Shown here: one piece after another, positions 33,478-45,356 of the stretch
Numbering within the stretch: position 1 is the first letter of the stretch
How the letters are laid out: every line of letters starts with the position of its first letter
NCBI RefSeq assembly: GCF_021401245.1
Contig: NZ_JACBFY010000002.1
Span: 868,001-932,000, forward strand
Source: Pseudacidovorax sp. NFM-22
Lineage (GTDB): Bacteria > Pseudomonadota > Gammaproteobacteria > Burkholderiales > Burkholderiaceae_C
Direction of reading: 5' to 3'
DNA length: 64,000 nt
Notes under the pieces: generated by a model
What the model was told of the DNA's origin: nothing
What the model saw: only the letters and a program-made list of their open reading frames with translations
Databases searched by the model: none
Position numbers and translations under genes: made by a program

Positions 33478-34425
33478 TCACTGCACGCTCACCGGCGTTG
33501 CCAGCCGCGCCGCGCCGGGAATGGCGAGGTAGGCGATGCGCTTGACCTCGCGGCGCCCCAGCGTGACGGTGCGCAGCACGGCGCCGCAGCTGGCCGACAG
33601 CATGGCGGCGAGCATCAGGCCGGTGGCCAGCACCGCGGTGGGCAGGCGCGGCACCAGCCCGGTGTGCAGGTAGGTCAGCAGCAGCGGGAAGGCCAGACCC
33701 AGCGAGGCCAGCGCCAATACCGCCGTCACGATCATGAAGAACAGCAGCGGCCGCTCGCTCACGAACAACTTGGTGATGGTGACCAGGATGCGCCAGCCGT
33801 CACGGTAGGTCGACAGCTTGCTTTCCGAGCCCTCGGGACGCGCGAGATAGCGCACCGGCAGCTCGTCCCAGGGCATGCGCAGTTCCAGCGCGTGCACCGT
33901 GAGCTCGGTCTCGGTCTCGAAGCCCTGCGACAGCGCCGGGAAGGACTTCACATACCGGCGCGAAAAGACACGCAGGCCCGACAGCATGTCGCTGAACTCG
34001 CCGCCGAAGAGCTTGACCACGGCCCCCGTCAGCATGCGGTTGCCGAGGCGATGGCCGCGGCGGTAGGTCTGCGCGTCCTGTTGATCGTCCTGCCGGGCAC
34101 CCACCACCATGTCGAGGTTGCCCTGCACCAGCATGTCGATCATCTCGGGCAGCCGGGCCAGGTCGTAGGTGGCGTCGCCGTCGACCATGATGTAGATGTC
34201 GGCCTCGACGTCGGCGAACATGCGCCGCACCACGTTGCCCTTGCCGCGCAGGCGCACGGTGGTCACCCGCGCCCCATGGGCCCGGGCCACGGCGGCGGTG
34301 TCGTCGCTGGACGCGTTGTCGAACACATGCACCTGGGCCTGCGGCAGATGGGTGCGGAAGCCCTCGATCACCTGGGCGATGGCCAGGGCTTCGTTGTAGC
34401 AGGGGATGACGGCGGCAATGCGCAT
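33478..34425 (-). CDS. Glycosyltransferase family 2, polyprenyl-phosphate sugar synthase type
   Basis: A 315-residue GT-A enzyme. It begins MRIAAVIPCYNEALAIAQVIEGF, has the DXD-like segment MVDGDATYDLARLPEM and ends with two hydrophobic segments (about residues 230-255 and 267-290). This layout is that of GtrB/dolichol-phosphate-mannose-synthase-like enzymes, which load a sugar onto a polyprenyl phosphate. The gap to gtrA is 34 bp and to the upstream membrane protein 49 bp. The sugar is unknown. Confidence 0.88.
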   Translation of the reverse strand: MRIAAVIPCYNEALAIAQVIEGFRTHLPQAQVHVFDNASSDDTAAVARAHGARVTTVRLRGKGNVVRRMFADVEADIYIMVDGDATYDLARLPEMIDMLVQGNLDMVVGARQDDQQDAQTYRRGHRLGNRMLTGAVVKLFGGEFSDMLSGLRVFSRRYVKSFPALSQGFETETELTVHALELRMPWDELPVRYLARPEGSESKLSTYRDGWRILVTITKLFVSERPLLFFMIVTAVLALASLGLAFPLLLTYLHTGLVPRLPTAVLATGLMLAAMLSASCGAVLRTVTLGRREVKRIAYLAIPGAARLATPVSVQ

Positions 34426-34474
34426 GCGGGCAGATCGGTGGTGGTGACGAGGCGGCGGAAGAGCGGCCGAGGAA

Positions 34475-36244
34475 TCAGGACGGGTCCGGGACGATCCGGT
34501 ACGCCTTCACGCCATCGCGCTCGACCAGCAGCTTGAAGTGGTGCTCGAAGCCGGGCTTGCCATCGACATAGGGCCCGAGCGCCGTCTGGACGACGATGGT
34601 ACCGAAGCCGTGCTGCACCAACTTGCGCGCCATCTCGGGAGCGGGCAGCAGCAGGAAGTCGACGTAGCGGTAGGGGCCGAACACATCACCCCAGACCGGG
34701 TTGGGCGCGAAGTAGATCGCGTCGCTCAGGCCCACCTGATAGAGGCGGCCGGGCTGCGGATGCGCACGCAGCCAGCTCAGCACCACGTAACCCGGCACGT
34801 TGCGGGCCAGGAAGGCCTCGCGCGTCTCGGGCGTGGGCGCGATCTGGCGGACGTGGTTCCACAGCCGCACCCCGCCGGCAATGACGAGCACGGACAGAAG
34901 CGCGACGCCCAGCCCGGCCACCGACCGGGCGCGCGCCCGGTCGCCGACGCGCCGCTGCAGCGCGGCAGCGGCCCAGCGCCACAGCTGGCACCAGCCGATG
35001 GCGCCCAGCCAGGCCAGGATCGGGAACGAGGCCGCCATGTAGCGCGGATAGCGCGAGGTGGCCAGCCACACCAGCACCGACCAGGCGCCGAACAGCGCCG
35101 CGGCGCGCACCGCGGGCCGCGTCTTCCAGACCGCCGCGAAGGGCACCAGCAGCGCCGGCCACAGCATGACGTTGGGCAGCGCGGCATGGGCACGCACGTC
35201 GTCGACCTGGCGCTGATAGTCGTCCAGGTTCCAGTTCGTGAAGCCGAACACCTTGGCGCCGATGGGATTGAAGGGGTCGCCGGTCTGCAGCCAGTTGCGG
35301 CCGAACCAGTAGATGCACGGCAGCAGAAAGCAGCCCAGCGCCAGCAGCCAGGGCCCCGGCCGGCGCTCGCGCCAGGCCACGCACACGGCCACCAGCGGCA
35401 GGAAGGTGAGCGCCTGGTACTTGCTGCCTGCCGCCACGCCCAGGTAGAAGGCGGCCAGGCCCAGCCAGCGCGCCGGCCGCCGCGGCTGCGCCGGCGTGAC
35501 CGGCGTGCTCCACCACAGCCAGAGCACGGTGAAGGCCGCCACCACGAACAGCGCCACGCCCATGTCGATGAGGGCGTTGAAGAACTCGCCCATCATCAGC
35601 CATACCGCCGCCGCAATCGCGGCGCAGATGCGGTCGGTGTGCGTCACGGCCAGGCGCCACACCAGCGCAGCCGCCAGCCAGCCGCCCAGCGCGTGCAGCA
35701 GATGCGGGAACACGTCCCCCGCGAGCGGCAGGGCCGCCGCATAGAGCAGGTCGTAGTTGTAGGGGAACCAGGGATAGCGCAGCCAGTCGTGGATGCCCAG
35801 CGCGCCGCTCTCGGCCACCTGCCGCGCATAGGGCAGGTGGTACATCATCTCGTCGAAGGCATGCGGCGGTGCCATCGGCTCGAAGAGGCTGATGATGAAG
35901 GCGCCGATGGCGACCAGCGTCGCCACGCGCTCGGCGCGGCCCAGCGGCGGGCCTGACGGCAGGGCGCGCAGCAGCCGCCACTGCGCGGGCAGGCGCCAGA
36001 GCGCCAGCGCCAGCCCGATGGCCAGCAGCGCCAGCGTGCCGGGCGGCTTCAGCAGGCCCGCGATGCCCAGCGCCTGCAGCGCCAGGATGGCCAGGCCCAG
36101 GCCGGTGGCGGCGGACAGCGCCATGCGCAGCCAGGGGTCCTCGCGACCGGGTGTGTCGCCGGCGCTTGCCCACATGCGCCGCATCAGCGCGTCGCCCGCG
36201 CCCCAGAGCGCCAACAGCACCACGGCCACGCCGGCCAGGTGCAC
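34475..36244 (-). CDS. Large membrane glycosyltransferase-like protein (ArnT/PMT-like, GtrC-type role)
   Basis: A 589-residue protein with about ten to twelve membrane helices. The first periplasmic loop holds PMAPPHAFDEMMYHLPYARQVAESGAL, with the acidic residues expected of GT-C transferases that use polyprenyl-linked sugars. A soluble C-terminal part of about 110 residues follows (ARNVPGYVVLSWLRAHPQPG). With the GtrB- and GtrA-like proteins encoded after it, it would transfer the flipped sugar to an envelope acceptor. The assignment to GT39 is by topology and context; sequence motifs are weak. Confidence 0.7.
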   Translation of the reverse strand: MHLAGVAVVLLALWGAGDALMRRMWASAGDTPGREDPWLRMALSAATGLGLAILALQALGIAGLLKPPGTLALLAIGLALALWRLPAQWRLLRALPSGPPLGRAERVATLVAIGAFIISLFEPMAPPHAFDEMMYHLPYARQVAESGALGIHDWLRYPWFPYNYDLLYAAALPLAGDVFPHLLHALGGWLAAALVWRLAVTHTDRICAAIAAAVWLMMGEFFNALIDMGVALFVVAAFTVLWLWWSTPVTPAQPRRPARWLGLAAFYLGVAAGSKYQALTFLPLVAVCVAWRERRPGPWLLALGCFLLPCIYWFGRNWLQTGDPFNPIGAKVFGFTNWNLDDYQRQVDDVRAHAALPNVMLWPALLVPFAAVWKTRPAVRAAALFGAWSVLVWLATSRYPRYMAASFPILAWLGAIGWCQLWRWAAAALQRRVGDRARARSVAGLGVALLSVLVIAGGVRLWNHVRQIAPTPETREAFLARNVPGYVVLSWLRAHPQPGRLYQVGLSDAIYFAPNPVWGDVFGPYRYVDFLLLPAPEMARKLVQHGFGTIVVQTALGPYVDGKPGFEHHFKLLVERDGVKAYRIVPDPS

Positions 36245-36334
36245 GGCCGTGAAGCTCAGCTTCTGCAGAATGGCAGCCTCCAGTGGGGATCAAGAAGTTC
36301 AGGCGAGCGGCACCGCTCGGCGGACCTCGCCAGA

Positions 36335-36432
36335 GCACCCGCTGAACTGGCTTCGCCAGGCCGCAGGGTGTGCCCCCCCTCCAAGCCGAAGGCGCCAGAG
36401 AGGGGGGGAGCCGCGAAGCGGCTTGGGGGGGA
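36335..36432. repeat. GC-rich intergenic repeat between metH and the glycosyl-transfer operon
   Basis: It contains GAACTGGCTTCGCCAGGCC (a CTGG-CTTCG-CCAG hairpin near 36344-36362) and the inverted stretches CCCCCCCTCC and GAGAGGGGGGGAG around 36375-36410, then GCCGCGAAGCGGC (36411-36423). The GAACTGGCTT(C/T)GCCAGGCC core recurs at 41007-41025 next to moaC. No gene is supported here. Confidence 0.6.
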
Positions 36433-36434
36433 GT

Positions 36435-39191
<2,757 letters not shown>

Positions 39192-39210
39192 ACCTGGGGG
39201 CGGGAATCAG

Positions 39211-39331
39211 GTGAGCGTCGTTGCAGCCGGCGCCTGGCGGCCGGCGTCCGGTCCCGCCAAGCCTCACGGTCCGGGCCGCTCGGGCGCCACCGCAGGTGGT
39301 GTGCCGGGGCCCGCCGTTGCAACGCTCCTTG
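39211..39331 (-). promoter_or_regulatory. S-adenosylhomocysteine (SAH) riboswitch upstream of metH
   Basis: On the minus strand the leader has AAGGAGCGTTGCAACG (39330-39315), GTGAGGCTTGGC (39266-39255) and GCTGCAACGACGCTCAC (39227-39211). These are the three conserved blocks of the SAH riboswitch; GAGCGT pairs with ACGCTC to close P1. A TATAAA box at 39353-39348 stands where a -10 element for this leader is expected. SAH riboswitches turn genes on when SAH builds up, which fits methionine regeneration. Confidence 0.85.
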
Positions 39332-39424
39332 CGCGGGGAGCGCGGATTTTATAGGGCGCGACCCGGGATAACCCCGAAAGACCGGCGCGCGCCCCCGGCC
39401 TCCATCAGCGCAGCGCGGCGGCCC

Positions 39425-39865
39425 TCAGGTGGCGCTGGCCGGCCGTGCCGCCGCCGAGGCAGGCAGCCCGAACACCGCGTCGAACACCCAGTTGAAGACG
39501 AAGGTGTAGACCAGGAAGAACACCACCAGCGCCAGATCCATCACCAGCGCCTCCCACAGGCTGATCTCCAGCCACCAGGCGATGGTGGGCACCAGCAGCA
39601 TCACCAGCCCGCCCTCGAAGCCGATGGCATGCGCCACCCGGCGGCCCAGGCTGCGGCCGCGCTTGGCCTGGCGCGCCTCCCAACGCTCGAACAGGGTGTT
39701 GAACAGCAGGTTCCAGGCGATCGCGATGGCCGATGCCATCACCGCCACCACGCCGGAATGGCCCACGCCCTGCCCCGACATCCAGGCCAGCCCCAGGCTG
39801 GCCACCACGATGGCGATGCCTTCGTAGAGGCTGATGTAGACGACGCGGCGCTTGATGCCCTGCAT
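39425..39865 (-). CDS. PACE family efflux transporter
   Basis: A 146-residue inner-membrane protein with four helices arranged as two tandem BTP (bacterial transmembrane pair) domains. The first has RRVVYISLYEGIAIV and NLLFNTLFERWEAR; the second repeats the pattern (RVAHAIGFEGGLVMLLVPTIAWW and YTFVFNWVFDAVFG). This is the AceI/PACE fold, which pumps out biocides such as chlorhexidine or short diamines. It is divergent from a LysR gene that probably controls it, a common arrangement for PACE pumps. Confidence 0.9.
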   Translation of the reverse strand: MQGIKRRVVYISLYEGIAIVVASLGLAWMSGQGVGHSGVVAVMASAIAIAWNLLFNTLFERWEARQAKRGRSLGRRVAHAIGFEGGLVMLLVPTIAWWLEISLWEALVMDLALVVFFLVYTFVFNWVFDAVFGLPASAAARPASAT

Positions 39866-39973
39866 GGCTTTCTTCTTTCTGTCTGCTCGAAACACGTTGG
39901 ATGACGGTGTCACTTTATTTCTCCTGCACTGACACATAAAGTCAGCTTCTTTCAGATTCACTGAAAGATCGGC
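39866..39973. promoter_or_regulatory. Divergent PACE/LysR control region with LysR-type boxes
   Basis: The perfect palindrome CTTTCAG-ATTCA-CTGAAAG (39949-39967) contains the T-N11-A core of LysR sites and ends six bases before the LysR ATG, suiting autorepression. Further toward the pump gene, GTGTCA/TGACAC (39908-39913 and 39930-39935) and the overlapping ACTTTAT/ATAAAGT (39912-39918 and 39936-39942) form a second dyad. Confidence 0.6.
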
Positions 39974-40882
39974 ATGCTCAACAGCGACGATGTCGCCCTT
40001 TTCCTCGCGGTGCTCGACCACGGTTCCTTCTCGGCGGCCGCCCGCGCCCTGCGGCGCGTGCCCTCGGCGGTGAGCATGGGCATCGCCCAGCTCGAGGCCG
40101 AGCTGGACCTGCAACTCTTCGACCGCAGCGGCCGTGAGCCCCGCCCCACCGCCGCCGCCCGCTCACTGGAGCCGCAGGCCCGTCTGCTCGCCGCCCAGCT
40201 CAAGGCGCTGGAGGTGCAGGCGCTGGCCCTGACGCAGGGGCTGGAGGAGCGGCTGACGCTCGCCATCGCGCCCGAACTGCTGAGCGGCCCCTGGAGCCAG
40301 CCGCTGGCCGCATTGGCGCAGTCGCATCCCTCGCTGGAGGTGGAAGTGCTGGCGGCCCCGCAGGCCGATGCGCTGGCCCTGCTGCACAGCGGCCGGGCGC
40401 AGCTCGCGCTGGTCTTCGAGCGGCCCAGCCTCGATGGCCGCGAGGGCTTCCAGGAGGTGGCGACCGAGACGCTGGTCGCCGTGATGGCGCCGGACCATCC
40501 GGTGCTGGTCGCCGCCGGCGGCCGGCTGCGCGAGCAGCACCTGATCGACACCCGCCAGATCGTGGTGGCCGGCCGCGACCCGGCGCAGCGAGATCCGCGC
40601 ACCGTGTTCGCCCGTCACACCTGGCGCACCGACAACGCGCTGGCGGCGCTGAGCCTGCTGACGGCCGGCCTGGGCTGGGGCTGGTTGCCCAGGCCCTCCG
40701 TGCAGCCGCATGTGGCGGCGGGCGCACTGGTGGAGATCCCGTTCGAGAACCTCAGCAACCGGCTGGACCTGTGGGTGGACGTGGTCTGGTCCAAGGAGCG
40801 CCCGCTGGGGCTGGGCGCGCGGCAGGTGATCGAGGCGCTGCGGCGCAAGCGGCCGGACGAGGAGGAACGCAACGGAAGCTGA
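39974..40882 (+). CDS. LysR family transcriptional regulator
   Basis: A 302-residue regulator. The winged helix-turn-helix is at residues 1-60 (LNSDDVALFLAVLDHGSFSAAARALRRVPSAVSMGIAQLEAELDLQLFDRSGR). The C-terminal part is a periplasmic-binding-protein-like effector domain. It is divergent from the PACE efflux gene with 108 bp between, the standard layout for a pump and its activator. The palindrome beside its start codon suggests self-control. The inducer is unknown. Confidence 0.9.
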   Translation: MLNSDDVALFLAVLDHGSFSAAARALRRVPSAVSMGIAQLEAELDLQLFDRSGREPRPTAAARSLEPQARLLAAQLKALEVQALALTQGLEERLTLAIAPELLSGPWSQPLAALAQSHPSLEVEVLAAPQADALALLHSGRAQLALVFERPSLDGREGFQEVATETLVAVMAPDHPVLVAAGGRLREQHLIDTRQIVVAGRDPAQRDPRTVFARHTWRTDNALAALSLLTAGLGWGWLPRPSVQPHVAAGALVEIPFENLSNRLDLWVDVVWSKERPLGLGARQVIEALRRKRPDEEERNGS

Positions 40883-41036
40883 AGGCGCTCATCGTCCCAC
40901 CGTCCTGGCCCTTCGGACTCCGAATGCGAAGCCACGCCTTGCGCTTGCTACGGCCGCGCGCTGACGATCAAGCGGCGTCGGAGCAGGCCGTGCCAGGGCA
41001 CCCGAGGAACTGGCTTTGCCAGGCCTCTGGGGGGTG

Positions 41037-41519
41037 TCAGCGCGCGATGTACGAGCCCGACTTCCCGCCGTGCTTCTCGAGCACCTGCACACCGTCGATC
41101 ACCATGCCGCGGTCGGCCGCCTTGCACATGTCGTAGATGGTCAGCAGCGCCACCTGCACGGCGGTGAGCGCTTCCATCTCCACACCCGTCGGCCCCACGG
41201 TTTCGACCGTCGCGCGGCAGCGCACGGCGGGCTCGGCGCCTGGCTCGGTGGCGAACTCGACCGCCACGCGGGTGATGGCCAGCGGATGGCACAGCGGGAT
41301 CAGGTCGCTGGTCTTCTTGGCCGCCTGGATGCCGGCGATGCGCGCCACGCCCAGCACGTCGCCCTTCTTGGCCGTGCCCGACTCGACCAGCGCCAGCGTG
41401 GCCGCCTGCATGCGGATGCGCCCTTGTGCGATCGCGATGCGGTGCGTGGCGGGCTTGGCCGCCACGTCCACCATGTGGGCCTGGCCCTGAGCGTCGAAAT
41501 GGGTGAGGGGTGAGGACAT
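41037..41519 (-). CDS. moaC: Cyclic pyranopterin monophosphate synthase
   Basis: A 160-residue molybdenum-cofactor enzyme that rearranges the MoaA product to cyclic pyranopterin monophosphate. Conserved blocks are [71 protein letters not shown] and KSGSY. It stands alone rather than in a moa cluster. The cofactor it helps to make is needed by NicB encoded 22 kb away. It is divergent from the M48 protease gene with 53 bp between. Confidence 0.96.
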   Translation of the reverse strand: MSSPLTHFDAQGQAHMVDVAAKPATHRIAIAQGRIRMQAATLALVESGTAKKGDVLGVARIAGIQAAKKTSDLIPLCHPLAITRVAVEFATEPGAEPAVRCRATVETVGPTGVEMEALTAVQVALLTIYDMCKAADRGMVIDGVQVLEKHGGKSGSYIAR

Positions 41520-41572
41520 GAGGCTGAACGATCCGGCGGGAGGCGCATCATACGGGCCGGAAAAAGCCACCG

Positions 41573-43219
41573 ATGCCGCGTCCGATGCCGTCTTCTGCCA
41601 CCCTCCGCGACATGCCTGCCCCGCCGTCCGCCGCTGCGCGCGGTACCTCTTCGCTGCCTGGGCAGCGACGACCGCGGCGGGGTGCGCGCGTCGCGCTGGC
41701 CGTGGCCCTGGCGGCCGCCCAGCTCGCTGCGGTGCCCCTCCATGCCCAGACCCTGACGCCTGCCCGCCCGCTGCCCGGCCTGGGCGATGGCGCCGAAATG
41801 AGCACCGGCACCGAGCGCGAACTGGGCGACCGCATCGCCCGCGAGCTCTACCGCGACCCGGACTTCGTGGACGACCCGGTGCTTGCCGACTACGTCCAGG
41901 GCATCTGGCAGCCGCTGCTGGCCGCGGCCCGCCAGCGCGGCGAGCTCACGCCGGAACTGGACGAACGCTTCGCCTGGGTGCTGCTGATCGGCCGCGACCG
42001 CAGCATCAATGCCTTCGCGCTACCAGGCGGCTACCTGGGCGTGAACACCGGGCTCATCGCCATCGTCGGCAGCCGCGACGAGCTCGCCTCGGTGCTGGCC
42101 CACGAACTCACCCACGTCACGCAGCGGCACATCTCCCGCATGCTCACGCAGCAGAGCCGGCAGATGCCGCTGATGCTGGCGGCCATGCTGCTGGGCGGCC
42201 TGGCGATGAGCAAGAGCGGCCGCAGCGGGGGCGACCTGGGCTCGGCCATGATGGTCGGCGGCCAGGCCATGGCCATGCAGAAGCAGCTGGACTTCTCGCG
42301 CGACATGGAGCGCGAGGCCGACCGCATCGGCTTCGGCGTGATGAGCCAGGCCGGCTTCGCGCCGCAGGGCGCCGCCGTCATGTTCGAGAAGCTGCAGTAC
42401 GCCTCGCGGCTGAACGACAACGGCAGCTATCCCTACCTGCGCAGCCACCCGCTGACCAGCGAGCGCATCACCGAAATGCAGGCGCGCGTGCAGTTCCGCG
42501 AAGGGGCGCCCCCGCCGACCGTGGCCCTGACCCCCGAGCACGCCATGATCGCGGCCCGTGCCCGCGTACTGGGCCGCCCGGGCGTAGACCTGCTGCGCCA
42601 GTGGGTGCAGGCCGCGCAGGGCAGCACGGCACCGGCCAGTGCGGCCACGGCCGGCACCCTCTATGCAGGCGCCATGGCCGCCAGGGAACTGCGCGATCTG
42701 CCCGCTGCGCGCAGCCTGGCGCAGAAGCTGCGCACGCAGGTCGGCACGGCCGGCGAACCGGCCCGGCTGGCGCGGCTGCTGGCGGCCGAGATCGAGATGG
42801 GCGCCGGCAATGCGCCCGCGGCCGTCGCGTTGCTCGACGTGCGCGCCAAGACGCGGGGCGAGATGCTGATGGCCGGCCAGGCCGCGCTGCTGACCCGCAC
42901 CCATGCCGCGGAGGCGGCGCCGGTGCTGCGCGACTGGGTGGCCACGCATCCGCGCGACGCGACCGTGTGGCGGCTGCTGGGCGGGCTGTACGACGTGGAA
43001 GGCGACACCCTGCGCGCCATCCGCGCCGAGGCCGAGGCGCAGGTCGCCCAGCTGGACTACGTGGCCGCGCGCGACCGCTTCCGGGCCGCCCAGGACTACG
43101 TGCGCGAGACCACCGCCAAGGGTGGCCGCGTCGACCACATCGAGGCCTCGATCGTGGACGTGCGTGCGCGCGAGATCGAACGCCTCGCGCGCGAGCAGAT
43201 GGAAGAGAAGCCGATGTAG
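41573..43219 (+). CDS. Periplasmic M48 metalloprotease, BepA/YfgC-like, with TPR tail
   Basis: A 548-residue protein. A basic N-terminus and hydrophobic stretch ([20 protein letters not shown], about 40-60) form the signal peptide. The protease domain has HELTH (in [13 protein letters not shown]) and the third zinc ligand in [11 protein letters not shown]. The C-terminal half is helical and TPR-like, as in BepA, which degrades or helps fold outer-membrane proteins such as LptD. ATG 41573 is the longest start; ATGs at 41588 and 41612 would also keep the signal peptide. Confidence 0.9.
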   Translation: MPRPMPSSATLRDMPAPPSAAARGTSSLPGQRRPRRGARVALAVALAAAQLAAVPLHAQTLTPARPLPGLGDGAEMSTGTERELGDRIARELYRDPDFVDDPVLADYVQGIWQPLLAAARQRGELTPELDERFAWVLLIGRDRSINAFALPGGYLGVNTGLIAIVGSRDELASVLAHELTHVTQRHISRMLTQQSRQMPLMLAAMLLGGLAMSKSGRSGGDLGSAMMVGGQAMAMQKQLDFSRDMEREADRIGFGVMSQAGFAPQGAAVMFEKLQYASRLNDNGSYPYLRSHPLTSERITEMQARVQFREGAPPPTVALTPEHAMIAARARVLGRPGVDLLRQWVQAAQGSTAPASAATAGTLYAGAMAARELRDLPAARSLAQKLRTQVGTAGEPARLARLLAAEIEMGAGNAPAAVALLDVRAKTRGEMLMAGQAALLTRTHAAEAAPVLRDWVATHPRDATVWRLLGGLYDVEGDTLRAIRAEAEAQVAQLDYVAARDRFRAAQDYVRETTAKGGRVDHIEASIVDVRAREIERLAREQMEEKPM

Positions 43220-43269
43220 CCGGCCGAGCCGCCCAACAGGCGGGGTGGCACATCAGCGGTGCCGCGGCC

Positions 43270-43617
43270 TCAGCGGCGGCTGGCGCCGATGGCGGCCTCG
43301 ATGATCACGCCGAAGATCGAGTACAGCAGCGAGCCGAACAGCGCCGCCCAGAAGCCGTCGACATGGAAGCCCGGCAGCAGTCCAGAAGCCATCCAGAAGA
43401 TGAGCGCATTGACGACGAAGAGGAACAGCCCGAGCGTGATCAGCGTGACCGGCAGGGTCAGGATCACCAGCACGGGCCGCACGAAGACGTTGAGCAGTGC
43501 GAGCACGGCCGCGGCGATCATCGCGCTGCCGAATCCCGAGATCTGCACCCCGCCGTAGAGGTAGGTGACCATCAGCAGCGCCAAGGCGCTGAGCACCCAT
43601 TTGAGGATCAATCGCAT
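43270..43617 (-). CDS. Phage holin family (YvlD-like) four-helix membrane protein
   Basis: A 115-residue inner-membrane protein with four hydrophobic helices. Conserved features include YLYGGVQISGFGSAMIAAAVLALLNVFVRPVL and LPVTLITLGLFLFVVNALIFW. The family is named after a holin but is chromosomal and of unknown function; no phage genes are near. It ends convergently with the M48 gene, 50 bp apart. Confidence 0.85.
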   Translation of the reverse strand: MRLILKWVLSALALLMVTYLYGGVQISGFGSAMIAAAVLALLNVFVRPVLVILTLPVTLITLGLFLFVVNALIFWMASGLLPGFHVDGFWAALFGSLLYSIFGVIIEAAIGASRR

Positions 43618-43678
43618 GGCGCCAGCATAGCCGGTGGACCTGACGACGGGCCGCATGCCGGCCCGGCCGGCACGCCGC

Positions 43679-44152
43679 TCAGTCGGCCAGGCCGGGCGCC
43701 AGCAGCAGGAAGGCAGCGAGCCCTGCCAAGCCACCCGGCAGCGCACGTGCGCCCGGAACGAGCGGACGGCGAGGCGCCGAATCCGCTGCCGCCGGCACCA
43801 GGGGCTCCATGGCCGAGCCGATGCGGGGACGGCGCGCATCCACCACGCGGGCGGCGCCGTGCTCCAGATGCAGCCGCTGGGTCAGCTCGACCAGCGGCCC
43901 CTTGGCCAGCACAGCGGTCGTCTGCGCACCCTCGCGGGCCAGCAGCGGCGCCAGCGCCTCCTGCACGCGGGCAAACCACTTGGCGCGCCAGTTCTCGCGC
44001 GCGCTGTGGCTCACCCACTTGCTGATGCGGTGGGTCATGCGCGGTGCGCAGGCCACCACGATCCAGTGCCGGCCCCGCGCGGCCGGCGCCAGCTGGTCCA
44101 GGTGTTCCACGGCATAGGCCGCGTCGTCCACGTACAGGATGATCTTGTCCAT
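43679..44152 (-). CDS. Uncharacterised protein, possible universal-stress-like fold with C-terminal membrane anchor
   Basis: A 157-residue protein. It starts MDKIILYVDDAAYAVEHLDQL, a strand-helix opening like nucleotide-binding alpha/beta folds, continues with WIVVACAPRMTHRISKWVSHSARENW and AKGPLVELTQRLHLEHGAARVVDARRPRIG, and ends in one hydrophobic helix (ALPGGLAGLAAFLLLAP). It lies 82 bp after terC on the same strand. I cannot name its activity. Confidence 0.6.
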   Translation of the reverse strand: MDKIILYVDDAAYAVEHLDQLAPAARGRHWIVVACAPRMTHRISKWVSHSARENWRAKWFARVQEALAPLLAREGAQTTAVLAKGPLVELTQRLHLEHGAARVVDARRPRIGSAMEPLVPAAADSAPRRPLVPGARALPGGLAGLAAFLLLAPGLAD

Positions 44153-44234
44153 CGAGGGGCTCCTTGGGCCGGGAAAGTGGGGATGACAGAAGGAGGCCGG
44201 CCCACCGAAAAGGTTCAGCCGGCCTCGGGCGCGA

Positions 44235-44960
44235 TCAGTGCACGGCCACCTGCTTGCTGCGGCGGGCCAGCACGGCCTTGCCGATGGCCAGCACCAGCAG
44301 CGCACCGGCAATCTGGGCACCGTACCTGATCACGTCGGTCTGCGGCAGCTTGAACATCCACTGCCAGCGGTCGGGGTTGGCCAGCACGGGGTCGGTGACC
44401 AGCATGCCACCAGCGATCCAGCCCAGCAGCATGCCGCCCAGCGTGATGATCAGCGGATAGCGCTCCATCAGCTTGATGACCAGCTGGCTGCCCCAGACGA
44501 TGATCGGAATCGAGATCACGAGGCCCAGCACCACCAGCAGCAGCGAGTGCTCGCCCGCGTTCTGGGCGGCGCCGGCGATCGCGATGACGTTGTCCACGCT
44601 CATCACCAGGTCGGCCACGATGATGGTCTTGATGGCGGCGAACAGGCGGTCGCTGCTCGCGACTTCGCCGTGGCCCTCTTCATCGGGCGCCAGCAGCTTG
44701 ATGCCGATCCACACCAGCAGCAGTGCGCCGACCAGCTTCAGGAAGGGCAGGTTCAGCAGCGTCATCGCAAAGGCGATGAGCACCACCCGCAGGATGATGG
44801 CACCGGCGGTGCCCCAGATGATGCCCTTGGTGCGCTGCGCGGGCGGCAGCTTGCGGCAGGCCAGCGCGATCACGACCGCGTTGTCGCCGCCCAGCAGGAT
44901 GTCGATGATGATGATCTGCCCGAGTGCGACCCAGAACTCGGGAGAAGTCAGAAAGTCCAT
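44235..44960 (-). CDS. TerC family membrane protein (YkoY-like)
   Basis: A 241-residue inner-membrane protein with seven helices and the TerC motifs IIIIDILLGGDNAVVIALACRKLP and IIVADLVMSVDNVIAIAGAA; the two acidic DN pairs are the family's likely metal-handling residues. A yybP-ykoY manganese riboswitch lies upstream, so manganese export, perhaps to load secreted enzymes, is the best supported role. After the gene a 9-bp stem GAGGCCGGC/GCCGGCCTC (44193-44226) may act as a weak terminator. Confidence 0.92.
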   Translation of the reverse strand: MDFLTSPEFWVALGQIIIIDILLGGDNAVVIALACRKLPPAQRTKGIIWGTAGAIILRVVLIAFAMTLLNLPFLKLVGALLLVWIGIKLLAPDEEGHGEVASSDRLFAAIKTIIVADLVMSVDNVIAIAGAAQNAGEHSLLLVVLGLVISIPIIVWGSQLVIKLMERYPLIITLGGMLLGWIAGGMLVTDPVLANPDRWQWMFKLPQTDVIRYGAQIAGALLVLAIGKAVLARRSKQVAVH

Positions 44961-45094
44961 AGATTCCTCAATACCTGTGACCGATGAGCAGGCGGCTGGC
45001 GCCTGCCGGGGAGGGCAGCCCGCTGCGGGCTGATCGAGGAAGGTGCACCGAGGGGTGCACCATGGAACCGAAGGACGGCCTTGATCAGCCCGAA

Positions 45095-45235
45095 GCGGGC
45101 TCATCAAAGGTCTTGCTCGGAACGGCTCCTTTGCGGATACCGGACCCGGAACTGCCGGAAGCTTGCGCTTCGTACTGACGACAGGACCGACAGCGCCGGC
45201 GTGGGGCCGGGCCGGGAGCTACTCCCCTTCGAACG
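45095..45235 (-). promoter_or_regulatory. yybP-ykoY (manganese) riboswitch upstream of terC
   Basis: On the minus strand AAGGGGAGTAGCTCC (from 45229), CGTCAGTACG (45180-45171) and CAAGACCTTTGATG (45115-45102) are the conserved blocks of the yybP-ykoY element, in order and with GC-rich stems between. The ACCTTTGAT strand can instead pair with ATCAAGG near 45077-45083 in a hairpin GAGCCCG-CTT-CGGGCT, a likely expression switch. Two further hairpins (GGTGCACC repeats at 45041-45062; CAGCCCGCTGCGGGCTG at 45017-45033) lie before the terC ATG. Together these account for the 396-bp gap between terC and the next gene. Confidence 0.85.
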
Positions 45236-45356
45236 GCGCGATTGGAACACAGCGCCCTTGCGAGGCGCAAGGCGGGAACCATGGCGATAAGATCGCCCGC
45301 CCTCATTTCGATCGAGACGGCATTCCGGCCGTCGCGGTCGCCACGTTTCCTCCTGC

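Noticed and set aside
43270-43617. Prophage remnant suggested by a phage-holin-family gene
   Set aside because: The protein is of the chromosomal YvlD-like type, and no integrase, terminase, tail or lysis gene is near.
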